This document shows, piece after piece, positions 53,082-63,516 of a DNA stretch of 64,000 bases (the first letter of the stretch is position 1; every line of letters begins with the position of its first letter). The notes under the pieces are model-generated. The model ran no database searches. It was given only the letters and a program-made list of their open reading frames with translations, and was not told the DNA's origin. The DNA lies in the NCBI RefSeq assembly GCF_034377285.1, contig NZ_CP139715.1, positions 1,054,001 to 1,118,000 of the forward strand, given 5' to 3'. A program made the translations under genes and the position numbers. The stretch is from Thalassobaculum sp. OXR-137. GTDB lineage: Bacteria > Pseudomonadota > Alphaproteobacteria > Thalassobaculales > Thalassobaculaceae.

Positions 53082-53436
53082 GTATTGCTGAACCGCACGT
53101 CCCCACCTACAGACTTGGCATGCTAGCCATCACGAACCGGCCGGCAATTGTAGTGATCTGTTTTCATTCGCAGATTTTCGCACTGCCCATAAAGTGGCGC
53201 CGATCAGGCCCGTGCCGGCCTTCCTGTTCCCGGTTCCGAGCGGTCGTCCGGCCTGCCGGTCTTGCGGCGCATCCGGACGCAAACCAATGCGTGCGGCGCT
53301 TTTCTGGCGGCGGTTGCGGTCGACCAGGGCGATTCGGGTTTTCATCCGACCCCTTGCGCCTTACATAGCGGACACCGATGTAGACGCGTCTCAGACAGTC
53401 ATCCGACCTTCCAACCGCAGGACACGAGTAGCGATC
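53082..53436. promoter_or_regulatory. Intergenic region with a candidate heat-shock promoter for grpE
   Basis: No gene is supported in these 355 bases. CTTG at 53353-53356, an 18-base spacer and CCGATGTAGA at 53375-53384 resemble the alphaproteobacterial sigma-32 consensus CTTG-N17/18-CYTATNTNNG, about 55 bases before the grpE start. The left part must hold the promoter of the minus-strand secreted-protein genes. Confidence 0.45.
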
Positions 53437-54108
53437 ATGGCGAACGACCAGAAGAAGCCCGCCGGCCCGCAGCCCGTCAACGACCAGCCGTCGTCCGGCG
53501 AGTCCTCATACGATGCGGCGGCGGAGGCCTCGCTCGCCGAAAGCCTGGGTCTGTCGGAGGAGGGTCTGTTCGACACCGAGGCCGGCGGATCCGATGCGCG
53601 CGATGTGCGGATCGCCGAACTGGAAGAGCAGGTGGCCCACCTCAAGGACCAAGCCCTGCGGGCGCTCGCCGATGCGGAAAACCTGCGCCGCCGCACCGAG
53701 CGCGAGAAGGAGCAGTGGCGCAAGTTCGCCTCCGCCGATCTGGCAAAGGACCTGCTGAACGCGGTCGACAACCTGCGCCGCGCCCTGGATTCCGCGCCGG
53801 CCGACCGGGAGTCTCTCGACGATGCGGTGAAGAATGTGATCGTCGGCGTGGAGATGACCGAGAAGGAGGTGCTGGCCGCCTTCGACAAGCACAAGATCCA
53901 GCGCATCAATCCGCTGGGCGAGAAGTTCGACTACAACCTGCATCAGGCGATGTTCGAGGTCGAGGACCCGAGCAAGGCCCCGGGCACGGTGGTTCAGGTG
54001 CTGGCGCCGGGCTATGTGCTGCACGACCGCCTGCTGCGCGCGGCGATGGTCGGCGTGGCGAAGGGCGGCAAGCCGGACGACCACGAGCGGGTCGACACCA
54101 CGGCGTGA
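53437..54108 (+). CDS. grpE: Nucleotide exchange factor GrpE
   Basis: GrpE releases ADP from DnaK. The 223-residue protein has an acidic disordered N-terminus and a long dimer coiled coil (about 60-115: RIAELEEQVAHLKDQALRALADAENLRRRTEREKEQ). The C-terminal beta domain has GEKFDYNLHQAMFEVEDPSKAPGTVVQVLAPGYVLHDRLLRAAMVGVAK. The ATG at 53437 is chosen as the first in the domain-consistent frame. dnaK lies 1.3 kb downstream, beyond a convergent DUF1848 gene. Confidence 0.96.
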   Translation: MANDQKKPAGPQPVNDQPSSGESSYDAAAEASLAESLGLSEEGLFDTEAGGSDARDVRIAELEEQVAHLKDQALRALADAENLRRRTEREKEQWRKFASADLAKDLLNAVDNLRRALDSAPADRESLDDAVKNVIVGVEMTEKEVLAAFDKHKIQRINPLGEKFDYNLHQAMFEVEDPSKAPGTVVQVLAPGYVLHDRLLRAAMVGVAKGGKPDDHERVDTTA

Positions 54109-54114
54109 CGGGAA

Positions 54115-54145
54115 GGGGGGCCGGACCGGCTCCCCCGTTTTCTCG
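54115..54145 (+). terminator. Rho-independent terminator after grpE
   Basis: GGGGGCCGG and CCGGCTCCCCC pair with a small bulge, followed by GTTTTC. Confidence 0.65.
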
Positions 54146-54189
54146 GGCGGTTTCAACGATCCTCCCCAATCACTCCTCCTTCTCTTGAT

Positions 54190-54302
54190 CACTCCCCGGA
54201 TTTATTCCGGGGCGATCCCGTCAGCAGGCGTCGACGATCGGGCATGAGACTGCGCCGCCCGCCCTGACGGCTGGCCTTGCCCCGGAATAAATCCGGGGAG
54301 TG
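54190..54302. repeat. Palindromic intergenic repeat, copy C (diverged, 113 bp)
   Basis: It starts CACTCCCCGG and ends CCGGGGAGTG, like the copies at 9001-9111 and 10523-11913. The terminal hairpins here carry ATTTATT loops (CCCCGG-ATTTATT-CCGGGG). The internal sequence has its own GCCCGCCCTGACGG stem. Confidence 0.75.
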
Positions 54303-54368
54303 GCGGGAGATGTCGGAGACCCCGCGCGGCGGAACGCACCCGTGATTATTCAGGGAGTGCGTGAAAAC

Positions 54369-55259
54369 TCAGGCGGCGCCACCCGGCGCAAAAAGGAACT
54401 CGCCCTGGGGATCGTGCGCCCTGAGCTTGCGCTTGGCGGTTTCCGGGCGGCCGACGGCGTAGCAGTAGAGACAGCCATGCGGGCAGGTGTCGTAGGCGCC
54501 GATATCCCGCGATTCCGCACAGGCGCAGCCCGGCCGGTTGCCCTTCTCCCGCCCGGCGATCTCCCTGCCCGCTATGTCGGACAGCCTGCGCATGTCGATG
54601 CAGGCCGCGGGCTCGATCGCGTCCGACAGCAGGTCCGGTTGGGCGCAGAGAGTCGGCCGGAGTCCCCTGTCCCGGGCGATCTCCGCCAGCCGGGCCAGCA
54701 GCCGCCGTTTCTCACCCTCCTCCGGGTCGCGCCAGGCGATCCCCGCCTCGCGCTCCAGTCGTTTCAGGTTGGCGCCGGTCTTGCGGTAGATCGTCGCAAA
54801 GGAGAGCACCGCCTCGTCCACCGATCCGGCGAGGGCCTCTGCCAGGGCCGCGAAGCGCTGCTGGTGGAACTCGGGCGGAGTCAGCTCGGTGAGAAGCACC
54901 GGGTCATAGCGCCACACCACCGACCGTGGTCCGAAGCGCCGCGCCAGCTCTCGGATCTGCGCCACCGCCCGGTCGGTATCGATCACCGAGCGCTCCAGCG
55001 CCCGGGGATAGCCGGTCACCGTCATCTGCACCATGAAGGGACGGCGCTGCCCGGCCAGCAGGTCCAGCGTGTCCAGGAACGGCTCGGCGTTGCGGGTCCA
55101 GAACACGAAGGCCTCGGCCACGTCCGGCCGCAGGTCCACGGTGAAGGGCCTGCCGCCATAGGGATTGGCGACCTGGGCGAAGCCGGCGGCCAGCCGGTTG
55201 CGGAACCAGGACCCGTAGAAGGCGGGGATGTCGGTCTTGTAACTGGCGGAAACGATCAT
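54369..55259 (-). CDS. DUF1848 family protein
   Basis: The 296-residue protein matches DUF1848: it opens MIVSASYKTDIPAFYGSWFRNRL, continues with VFWTRNAEPFLDTL and VVWRYDPVLLTEL, and ends with a cysteine-rich segment CACAESRDIGAYDTCPHGCLYCYA that probably binds an Fe-S cluster or zinc. The function of the family is unknown; part of it resembles radical-SAM-like and photoproduct-lyase-like barrels. It is read towards grpE and has no operon partner. Confidence 0.85.
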   Translation of the reverse strand: MIVSASYKTDIPAFYGSWFRNRLAAGFAQVANPYGGRPFTVDLRPDVAEAFVFWTRNAEPFLDTLDLLAGQRRPFMVQMTVTGYPRALERSVIDTDRAVAQIRELARRFGPRSVVWRYDPVLLTELTPPEFHQQRFAALAEALAGSVDEAVLSFATIYRKTGANLKRLEREAGIAWRDPEEGEKRRLLARLAEIARDRGLRPTLCAQPDLLSDAIEPAACIDMRRLSDIAGREIAGREKGNRPGCACAESRDIGAYDTCPHGCLYCYAVGRPETAKRKLRAHDPQGEFLFAPGGAA

Positions 55260-55299
55260 GGTGTCGTCAACCTGCCGCGCGAATCAGGCTCCGGCAACG

Positions 55300-55330
55300 C
55301 TTGCGTCGGCGAACGGCCCCACTATATACG
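55300..55330 (+). promoter_or_regulatory. Candidate RpoH (sigma-32) promoter of dnaK
   Basis: CTTG (55300-55303), 17 bases, then ACTATATACG (55321-55330) match the alphaproteobacterial heat-shock consensus at all but the first specified -10 base. It lies 82 bases before the dnaK start. Confidence 0.6.
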
Positions 55331-55412
55331 GTCCAATCCTGAAATTGTCCCCGATGGGGGCGCCGACGGCGCTTTCGAGGCCACTGGCGCCTGCCGCTAA
55401 AGAGAGGATCGC

Positions 55413-57347
<1,935 letters not shown>

Positions 57348-57487
57348 TCCCGATCAGGCGGAAACGCGTGGCCCGGCTCCATCCCGTCGCGGATCGGGGC
57401 CGGGCGTCGCGGTCCGGTCGGACCGAGGCGTCCCAGCGACACGTGCAACAACGACACGAGCGGCGATACCGGGGGCGGTGACGATCG

Positions 57488-58633
57488 ATGGCGAAGCGCG
57501 ACTATTACGAGGTCTTGGGCGTAGACAGAAACGCCGACAAGGACACCCTGAAGAAGGCCTATCGCAAGCTTGCGATGCAGTTCCATCCCGACCGTAATCA
57601 CGGCAACGAGGAGGCGGAACGCAAGTTCAAGGAAGTCAACGAAGCCTACGACGTCCTGAAGGACGACGAGAAGAAGGCTGCCTATGATCGTTTCGGTCAC
57701 GCAGCGTTCGAGGGCGGCGGCCCGCGACCGGGCGGCGCCGGCGGCTTCGAGGGTTTCTCCGGCGGGTTCGCCGATATCTTCGAAGAGATGTTCGGCGATT
57801 TCATGGGCGGCGGCGGTGGCGGCCGGCGGGGCGCGAGCCCGGGCCGGGGCGCCGATCTGCGCTACAACATGTCGGTCAGTCTGGAAGACGCGTTCCAGGG
57901 CAAGCAGGCCGAGATCCGCGTGCCCACGTCGGTCACCTGCGACGTCTGCGACGGCGCCGGGGCGGCGAAGGGCTCCAAGCCGGTGGCCTGCCCGACCTGC
58001 GGCGGCCGCGGCAAGACCCGCACCCAGCAGGGTTTCTTCACCATCGAGCGGACCTGCGCGTCGTGCGGCGGCGTCGGCCAGGTGATCGAGAACCCCTGCA
58101 AGGCCTGCAACGGCGCCGGGCGCCAGCGCAAGGAGAAGACCCTGTCGGTCAACATACCGGCCGGGGTCGAGGACGGCACCCGCATTCGCCTGCAGGGCGA
58201 GGGCGAGGCCGGCATGCGCGGGGCGCCGGCGGGCGACCTGTATCTCTTCCTGAACATCCAGCCGCACCCGATCTTCCAGCGCGAAGGCGCCGACATTTAC
58301 TGCAGGGTTCCGCTGGAAATGGTGACGGCGGCCCTGGGCGGCGCCATCGAGGTGCCGACCATCGAGGGTAGGCGGGCGAAGGTCTCCGTGCCGTCGGGCA
58401 CCCAGACCGGGCGGCAGTTCCGCCTGCGCGGCAAGGGCATGTCGGTCCTGCGCTCGCCCTCACGCGGCGACATGTATGTGGAGGTGGCGGTCGAGACGCC
58501 GGTCAATCTGACCGACCGTCAGCGCGAGCTGCTGGAGGAATTCCAGAAGGACAGCGGCGTGGAGAAGACCTCTCCCCAGAGCCACGGCTTCTTCGACAAG
58601 GTCAAGGAGCTCTGGGAAGACCTGCGCGACTAA
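57488..58633 (+). CDS. dnaJ: Co-chaperone DnaJ (Hsp40)
   Basis: The 381-residue protein has the J domain with HPD ([11 protein letters not shown]) at about 33-35 and a G/F-rich region (about 72-125). Four CxxCxGxG zinc repeats follow ([32 protein letters not shown]; about 150-210), then two C-terminal peptide-binding domains. It stimulates DnaK ATPase and delivers substrates. It is cotranscribed with dnaK; a terminator follows. Confidence 0.98.
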   Translation: MAKRDYYEVLGVDRNADKDTLKKAYRKLAMQFHPDRNHGNEEAERKFKEVNEAYDVLKDDEKKAAYDRFGHAAFEGGGPRPGGAGGFEGFSGGFADIFEEMFGDFMGGGGGGRRGASPGRGADLRYNMSVSLEDAFQGKQAEIRVPTSVTCDVCDGAGAAKGSKPVACPTCGGRGKTRTQQGFFTIERTCASCGGVGQVIENPCKACNGAGRQRKEKTLSVNIPAGVEDGTRIRLQGEGEAGMRGAPAGDLYLFLNIQPHPIFQREGADIYCRVPLEMVTAALGGAIEVPTIEGRRAKVSVPSGTQTGRQFRLRGKGMSVLRSPSRGDMYVEVAVETPVNLTDRQRELLEEFQKDSGVEKTSPQSHGFFDKVKELWEDLRD

Positions 58634-58708
58634 CGCCGCGTCCGCCCGGCCCGGCTCGTCTGGGCCGGTTGATTTCAGGCTTTCCGGCTTCTCCGCTGAT
58701 CAGAGTTC

Positions 58709-58756
58709 TAGGCACTACCCCAGGAAAACCGCGGCTTTCAGGGGTAGTGCCTTTTG
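58709..58756. terminator. Rho-independent terminator between dnaJ and the PadR gene
   Basis: AGGCACTACCCC (58710-58721) pairs perfectly with GGGGTAGTGCCT (58741-58752). The loop contains a further GAAAACCGCGGCTTTC stem, and TTTT follows. It can serve both convergent genes. Confidence 0.85.
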
Positions 58757-58760
58757 TGGA

Positions 58761-59294
58761 TCAATAGCCGCCGGATTTCTCGCGGGCGATGGCGGTGACC
58801 ATTGCCCTGCCTTCGCGCTCCATGAAATCGATGGCCGCGCTCGTCATGGCCATGGCGTAGCGGATGGTGAAGCGCTGTCCGTCGGTCATCTCCGCACTCG
58901 GCAGGCCGCGCAGACGCCGCTGTTCCTTGCGGAGTCCGGCAAGACGCTCGTCCACGACCCGGTGCACGTCGTCCATTTCCAGCAGGTGGGCGAAGAACAT
59001 CGCCGTGAGGAAAGGCGAGCGCAGAACCTCTTCGCCGGCTGCTCCGGAGACCGAGGTCACGAGCGCCGCACGCCCGGTTTCGGTGAGACGGAAGACCCGC
59101 TTCTCCAGCGAGACGTCTCCCGGCCCCACGACCTCGATTTCACCCTTTGCTACCGCCTTGGCGAGGGCCGGATAGATCGCTCCGAGGCTGGCATGGGCGA
59201 AATGGCCGAACCAATCGGCGACCGCCTTGCGGATGCCGTAGCCGCTGGTCTCTCCGAAACTCAGCACGCCGAGGCAGAGGGTGCGCACATCCAC
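58761..59294 (-). CDS. PadR-family transcriptional regulator
   Basis: The 177-residue protein has the PadR winged helix (about 5-80): LCLGVLSFGETSGYGIRKAVADWFGHFAHASLGAIYPALAKAVAKGEIEV with VFRLTETGRAAL, and a helical dimerisation C-domain. PadR proteins usually repress a nearby stress or efflux gene. The divergent neighbour across 150 bases is dapB, an unlikely target, so the target may lie elsewhere or be itself. Confidence 0.9.
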   Translation of the reverse strand: MDVRTLCLGVLSFGETSGYGIRKAVADWFGHFAHASLGAIYPALAKAVAKGEIEVVGPGDVSLEKRVFRLTETGRAALVTSVSGAAGEEVLRSPFLTAMFFAHLLEMDDVHRVVDERLAGLRKEQRRLRGLPSAEMTDGQRFTIRYAMAMTSAAIDFMEREGRAMVTAIAREKSGGY

Positions 59295-59443
59295 CGAAAT
59301 TCTCCATTTAGCTGGACTATCAACCAGAATTTATGTTTAACACCATATAAATACAAATGCGATAGTTCGACTCTCGACAAGGGCTGACAATCGCGGCGGA
59401 GGCCGTATTCTCGACGGCCGAACGGCTGGAAGGGAGACGATCG

Positions 59444-60247
59444 ATGGCACTGGCAGTGGGCGTGTTCGGGAGCACCGGACGGATGGGACGGATGGTCACC
59501 CGGGCGGTCACGGAAGCCGACGGGATGACCGTGAAAAAAGCCGCCGATCGACCCGGTAGTGCCCATCTCGGCGCCGATATCGGCGACCTGGCCGGCGTGG
59601 GCTCCCTCGGGGTGACCGTCACCGACGATGTGGACGCGGTTTTGGGCGTCGATGTGGCCATCGACTTCACCCTGCCCGAGGCGACCCTCGCCCATGCCGC
59701 CCGGGCGGCCGCCAGTGGCACCCCGCTGGTGATCGGGACGACCGGTCTGTCGAACGAGCAGGAGGCGATCCTGGCCGAGCACGCCCGGAACACCGCCATC
59801 GTCTATGCGCCGAACATGAGCCTGGGCGTGAATCTGCTTCTGGCGGTGGTCGAACAGGTCTCCGCCGCCCTCGACGAGGCCTGGGACATCGAGATCGTCG
59901 AGATGCACCACAACCGCAAGGTGGATGCCCCCTCCGGCACGGCCCTCGGCCTCGGCCGCGCCGCCGCCAAGGGACGGGGCCGGACATTCGACGATGTCGC
60001 CGTGCTCTCCCGCGAAGGCCATACCGGTCCCCGGGAGCAAGGTCAAATCGGTTTCGCAACGTTAAGGGGCGGCGACGTGATCGGCGATCACACGGTGATC
60101 TTCGCCGGCGCCGGCGAGCGGGTGGAGATCGGTCACAAAGCCAGTGGCCGGGACGTCTTTGCCGCCGGCGCCGTCCGCGCCAGCCGATGGGTCGCCGGCC
60201 GGGCTCCCGGTCTCTATACGATGCGGGACGTGCTCGGTCTCGTCTGA
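59444..60247 (+). CDS. dapB: 4-hydroxy-tetrahydrodipicolinate reductase
   Basis: DapB reduces hydroxy-tetrahydrodipicolinate with NAD(P)H in lysine and diaminopimelate synthesis. The 267-residue protein opens VGVFGSTGRMGRM (dinucleotide loop) and has the catalytic signature EIVEMHHNRKVDAPSGTALGLG near 152-173. DFTLPEATLAHA and GTTGLSNEQ are typical. The ATG follows GGAAGGGAGACG. Confidence 0.97.
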   Translation: MALAVGVFGSTGRMGRMVTRAVTEADGMTVKKAADRPGSAHLGADIGDLAGVGSLGVTVTDDVDAVLGVDVAIDFTLPEATLAHAARAAASGTPLVIGTTGLSNEQEAILAEHARNTAIVYAPNMSLGVNLLLAVVEQVSAALDEAWDIEIVEMHHNRKVDAPSGTALGLGRAAAKGRGRTFDDVAVLSREGHTGPREQGQIGFATLRGGDVIGDHTVIFAGAGERVEIGHKASGRDVFAAGAVRASRWVAGRAPGLYTMRDVLGLV

Positions 60248-60252
60248 CGGCG

Positions 60253-60780
60253 TCAGTTCGAGTCCGGAACGGTCAGGTGCGCGGGTAGGGTCGCGCGGCG
60301 CAGGCCGTCGCGCAGCACGTCCGCCAGCCCATCCTTCTCCTCCTGTCCGAGAAACACGCCGATCTCCAGCGCCCGGCCCCGCGACCACAGGGTCAGCCGG
60401 CTGGTCCGGCGTGGCCGGGCTTCCAGATCGACCCGCAGCCAGGCCGAGGGCATGACATAGCGCCGGCGGCGGCCGCGGGCGTCGATCTTCACCACCTCGA
60501 GCTCGTTGCCGCACAGCCGGATGGTCTCGTAGGCGCGCGCCGCCCGATAATTCAGCCGGAACGCCCCATAGATCACCGCCACGTCGAGGCCGAGAAAGCC
60601 GACGATGGGCCAGGCGCCGACCAGGAAGAAGATCAGCCCGATCATGAAGGAAAGTCCGGCGATCCCGCCCATCAGCAGCAGGAAACCCTGCGGCGACAGG
60701 GATCGGTGCGGATACAGAACGAGATCCAGCACCGGCTTCTCCTCCGGCGGCGATCCTGCGATGGCGGCGTGCGCTTCCAT
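60253..60780 (-). CDS. DUF2244 family membrane protein
   Basis: The 175-residue protein matches DUF2244: two membrane helices close together (about 31-52 and 55-75), preceded by LVLYPHRSLSPQGFLLLM. A cytoplasmic domain follows, with NELEVVKIDARGRRRRYVMPSAWLRVDLE and VFLGQEEKDGLADVLRDGL. The family is widespread in alphaproteobacteria, often near cytochrome oxidase or nth genes. Function unknown. It converges on dapB and is divergent from nth. Confidence 0.85.
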   Translation of the reverse strand: MEAHAAIAGSPPEEKPVLDLVLYPHRSLSPQGFLLLMGGIAGLSFMIGLIFFLVGAWPIVGFLGLDVAVIYGAFRLNYRAARAYETIRLCGNELEVVKIDARGRRRRYVMPSAWLRVDLEARPRRTSRLTLWSRGRALEIGVFLGQEEKDGLADVLRDGLRRATLPAHLTVPDSN

Positions 60781-60873
60781 GGCGCCAGATTAGCGCCGCT
60801 CCCCCCGCCGCGGTCAATCGGGCAAGGCGACGAGGGCGATTGCGGCTCTGTGTCGCGGGCGGTAAACAGGATC

Positions 60874-61524
60874 ATGCCCCGCGCCATGACCAAAGCTCAG
60901 ATCGAGACCTTCTTCGCCACGCTCCAGGCGGAAAACCCGGAGCCGCAGGGCGAGCTCGACTGGGTCAATCCCTTCACCCTGCTGGTCGCCGTCGTGCTGT
61001 CGGCGCAGGCGACCGATATCGGCGTAAACAAGGCCACGAAGAACCTGTTCCCGATCGCCGACACGCCGGAGAAGATGCTGGCGCTGGGCGAGGCCGGGGT
61101 GAAGGAGCACATCAAGACGATCGGCCTGTTCAACGCCAAGGCCAAGAACGTCATCGCGCTCTGCGAACAGCTCATCGGGAAGCATGGCAGCGAGGTGCCG
61201 CGCGACCGCGAGGCTTTGGAGGCCCTGCCGGGGGTCGGCCGCAAGACCGCCAACGTGGTGCTGAACATCGCCTTCGGGGAGCCGACCATCGCCGTCGACA
61301 CCCACCTGTTCCGGGTGGCCAACCGCACCGGACTGGCCGCCGGCAAGACTCCGCTGGCGGTGGAGAAGGCGCTGCTGAAGAAGGTGCCGCCGGCCTATCT
61401 GCGGCACGCCCATCACTGGCTGATCCTGCACGGCCGCTACATCTGCAAGGCGCGCAAGCCCCGCTGTCCCGACTGCAAGGTCGCCGCGGTGTGCAATTTC
61501 AAGGACAAGACGCCGGCCCCGTGA
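60874..61524 (+). CDS. nth: Endonuclease III
   Basis: Nth is a base-excision DNA glycosylase and AP lyase for oxidised pyrimidines. The 216-residue protein has the helix-hairpin-helix LPGVGRKTANVVLNIAFG with its catalytic Lys in GRKTA and the catalytic Asp in IAVDTHLFRVANRTGL. The [4Fe-4S] motif C-x6-C-x2-C-x5-C is CKARKPRCPDCKVAAVC. The start at 60874 gives the usual length; an ATG at 60886 is also possible. Confidence 0.97.
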   Translation: MPRAMTKAQIETFFATLQAENPEPQGELDWVNPFTLLVAVVLSAQATDIGVNKATKNLFPIADTPEKMLALGEAGVKEHIKTIGLFNAKAKNVIALCEQLIGKHGSEVPRDREALEALPGVGRKTANVVLNIAFGEPTIAVDTHLFRVANRTGLAAGKTPLAVEKALLKKVPPAYLRHAHHWLILHGRYICKARKPRCPDCKVAAVCNFKDKTPAP

Positions 61525-61539
61525 GGCGGCCTGCCGGGA

Positions 61540-61989
61540 TCAGCTTTCGGCTTCGACCGTGTGCTGCTTCCACAGCTCGTCCAGGCAGCCCTGCATGTCT
61601 GCCGAGCGCGGGCTGTGAATGGTGCGCGCCTCCATATGCACCAGCGCCGGGCCGATATCGGTTCGATACCAGAACAGATCGAGGACGCAGGATCGGGCGG
61701 CGTACTGCCACACCGTGGCGCCGCCGTCCTGACGCACGAAGGTGGGCCGGCCGATGAGCTGCTCGATCCCCACCGGATCCAGCGCGCGCAGCGACCGCTC
61801 GTCCCGCAGGGCGACCGGCCGGGGGCGCATCGCGCGGCCGGTGGCCACCGGCACGGGGGCAGCACCCCGGGCGATCGGAGCGCCGGCCAGGGACGCGGAG
61901 GGTGCCGGCTGCGTCGTTGCACAGCCGGAAAGGGCGAAGGCGGCAGTCAGGACGAGGGCGCAAACGCGGCGCCCGGCGACAGGGTCCAT
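61540..61989 (-). CDS. Hypothetical lipoprotein
   Basis: The 149-residue protein has a lipoprotein signal with lipobox LSGC at about 20-23 and an alanine- and proline-rich linker. A small domain follows with LDPVGIEQLIGRPTFVRQDGGATVWQYAARSCVLDLFWYRTD, which resembles SmpA/OmlA-like beta folds, and a late second cysteine (QGCLDELW) that may form a disulfide. It sits next to the bactofilin gene on the same strand. No family name is certain. Confidence 0.75.
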   Translation of the reverse strand: MDPVAGRRVCALVLTAAFALSGCATTQPAPSASLAGAPIARGAAPVPVATGRAMRPRPVALRDERSLRALDPVGIEQLIGRPTFVRQDGGATVWQYAARSCVLDLFWYRTDIGPALVHMEARTIHSPRSADMQGCLDELWKQHTVEAES

Positions 61990-61996
61990 TCGGTGT

Positions 61997-62683
61997 TTAC
62001 TCTTCGGTCAGGGGGCTGATGTCGCCCTTGATCACGCCGCCGAGCTCGACTTCGAGCTTGTTGAAACGGACCTTGCCTTCCAGCACGCCGGTCGACCGGA
62101 TCGACAGGGTGCCGCGCACCGACAGCTCGCCTTCGAAGCGGCCGGCGATGATGGCTTCTTCTATTGTGACCTTTCCCCGGAACAGGCCGGTCTCGGTGAC
62201 CTCCAGGGACTGGCTGTGTTCGAGCGTCGCCTGCACCGTGCCTTCCACGACCAGGCTGTCGCAGGCCGTGATCTCGCCGGACAGGGAGATGTCCTTGCCG
62301 ACCAGCAGCCGCTTGCTCTCCTCGTTGCCGCGGGGCATGGAGGGGCGGCGCGGCGGGGCGCCGGGAATGTCGGCGGCCGACCGCCTGGGAATCTCGGGCA
62401 CGAAGCCCTGGCCGGGGGTACGCGGGGGGGTCGAAGCGGACATGGCCGAACCTTTCGAGTCGGAAGCGGCGGACGAGGGGGAGGACGTCGAGGTGTCCGG
62501 GCGCGTGGTGTCGGAGTCCGGCGACCCCGAGCCGCCATCCGGGCGCTCCGAAGGGCTGCCGAGGGAGGGGGATATCGAGCGGACGTCGTCTGCAGAGCCG
62601 GACTCTTTCGATCCGCTCTTGTCCATCACCGGGTCGATATTTCCGTCTCGCGGCAATTCTGATGCTCTGCGACGCCGGAACAT
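61997..62683 (-). CDS. Bactofilin
   Basis: The 228-residue protein has a long serine-, proline- and aspartate-rich disordered N-terminus (1-125) and a bactofilin (DUF583) beta-helix domain (about 130-225): LLVGKDISLSGEITACDSLVVEGTVQATL, GLFRGKVTIEEAIIAGRFEGELSVRGTLSIRSTGVLEGKVRF. Bactofilins polymerise without nucleotide into filaments that scaffold cell-wall or morphogenesis enzymes. The N-terminal tail is much longer than usual. Confidence 0.92.
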   Translation of the reverse strand: MFRRRRASELPRDGNIDPVMDKSGSKESGSADDVRSISPSLGSPSERPDGGSGSPDSDTTRPDTSTSSPSSAASDSKGSAMSASTPPRTPGQGFVPEIPRRSAADIPGAPPRRPSMPRGNEESKRLLVGKDISLSGEITACDSLVVEGTVQATLEHSQSLEVTETGLFRGKVTIEEAIIAGRFEGELSVRGTLSIRSTGVLEGKVRFNKLEVELGGVIKGDISPLTEE

Positions 62684-62733
62684 GGCTGATCTCCTAACTG
62701 AGCGCTTTCGGCTAACCAGTTGCCTTATCGCTA

Positions 62734-63408
62734 TTATCGCGGAACGGTTCGGCGCCGCAACCGTTCATGTTCGTGGACTGCAAAAGCGGTTGCCACGACG
62801 GGGGTTGTGAGGTTCACCACAGGGATGGTCGACAGCGCGGCGATCAGCACTCCGCCGAGAAAAAGCGATCCCTGATTCGCGCGCCGGAACTCCCGCAGCG
62901 CCATCCGGTCGAGGGTGCGCTGGCCGACCATCTCGGCATATTCGCGGCCCAGCAGGTAGCCGTTCAGCCCGTAGAACACGATCAGGTTCAGGCCGGGCAG
63001 CACGAAATACAGCGGCAGCGCCAGAATGTTCAGGCCGATGCTCAGGACGGCGAAGCGCAGGCCGTCGCCGATCACCTCGCCCAGGGGGATGTGGCGCGGC
63101 TGCGGCGCGTTCGGATAGTGGGTCGACATCACCGTGTCGGCGACCGTGTCGGCGAACAGGCCGCTGACCAGCTGGACCGAGCCGGGGAAGAAGATCAGGG
63201 CGAAAACGAAGGTGCCGACCGCGCCGAGCCAGACCAGCAGGCTGTCCAGCCACTCGGTGCCGGTCTGGGCCAGGGCGGACAGGGCGTATCCCGTGCCGAC
63301 CGCGAGACCGACGATCAGCAGGAGACTGGCGGCGATCGCCATCAGCAGGACCGAGCGCAGGCGGGGATCGCCGAGCTGACCCAGGGTCAGGGATATGGAT
63401 CTGAACAT
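62734..63408 (-). CDS. EI24/CysZ-like membrane protein
   Basis: The 224-residue protein matches the EI24 domain family: membrane segments at about 19-45, 57-75, 118-140, 140-160 and 190-215, with the characteristic LNLIVFYGLNGYLLGREYAEMVGQRTLDR stretch. E. coli CysZ is a sulfate transporter of the same family, but this short alphaproteobacterial branch has no proven role. The ATG at 63408 is chosen; the frame extends upstream without similarity. Confidence 0.85.
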   Translation of the reverse strand: MFRSISLTLGQLGDPRLRSVLLMAIAASLLLIVGLAVGTGYALSALAQTGTEWLDSLLVWLGAVGTFVFALIFFPGSVQLVSGLFADTVADTVMSTHYPNAPQPRHIPLGEVIGDGLRFAVLSIGLNILALPLYFVLPGLNLIVFYGLNGYLLGREYAEMVGQRTLDRMALREFRRANQGSLFLGGVLIAALSTIPVVNLTTPVVATAFAVHEHERLRRRTVPR

Positions 63409-63516
63409 GGCCGTCTCATGTGGATGCGTCGCCCCGGCGGTTGAAACCACGAAGCCGCGCCGTATTCAAGCGTGTCGCTCGGGCGGGGAGAAAGTCGTCT
63501 GCGCCGGCGGTGCACT

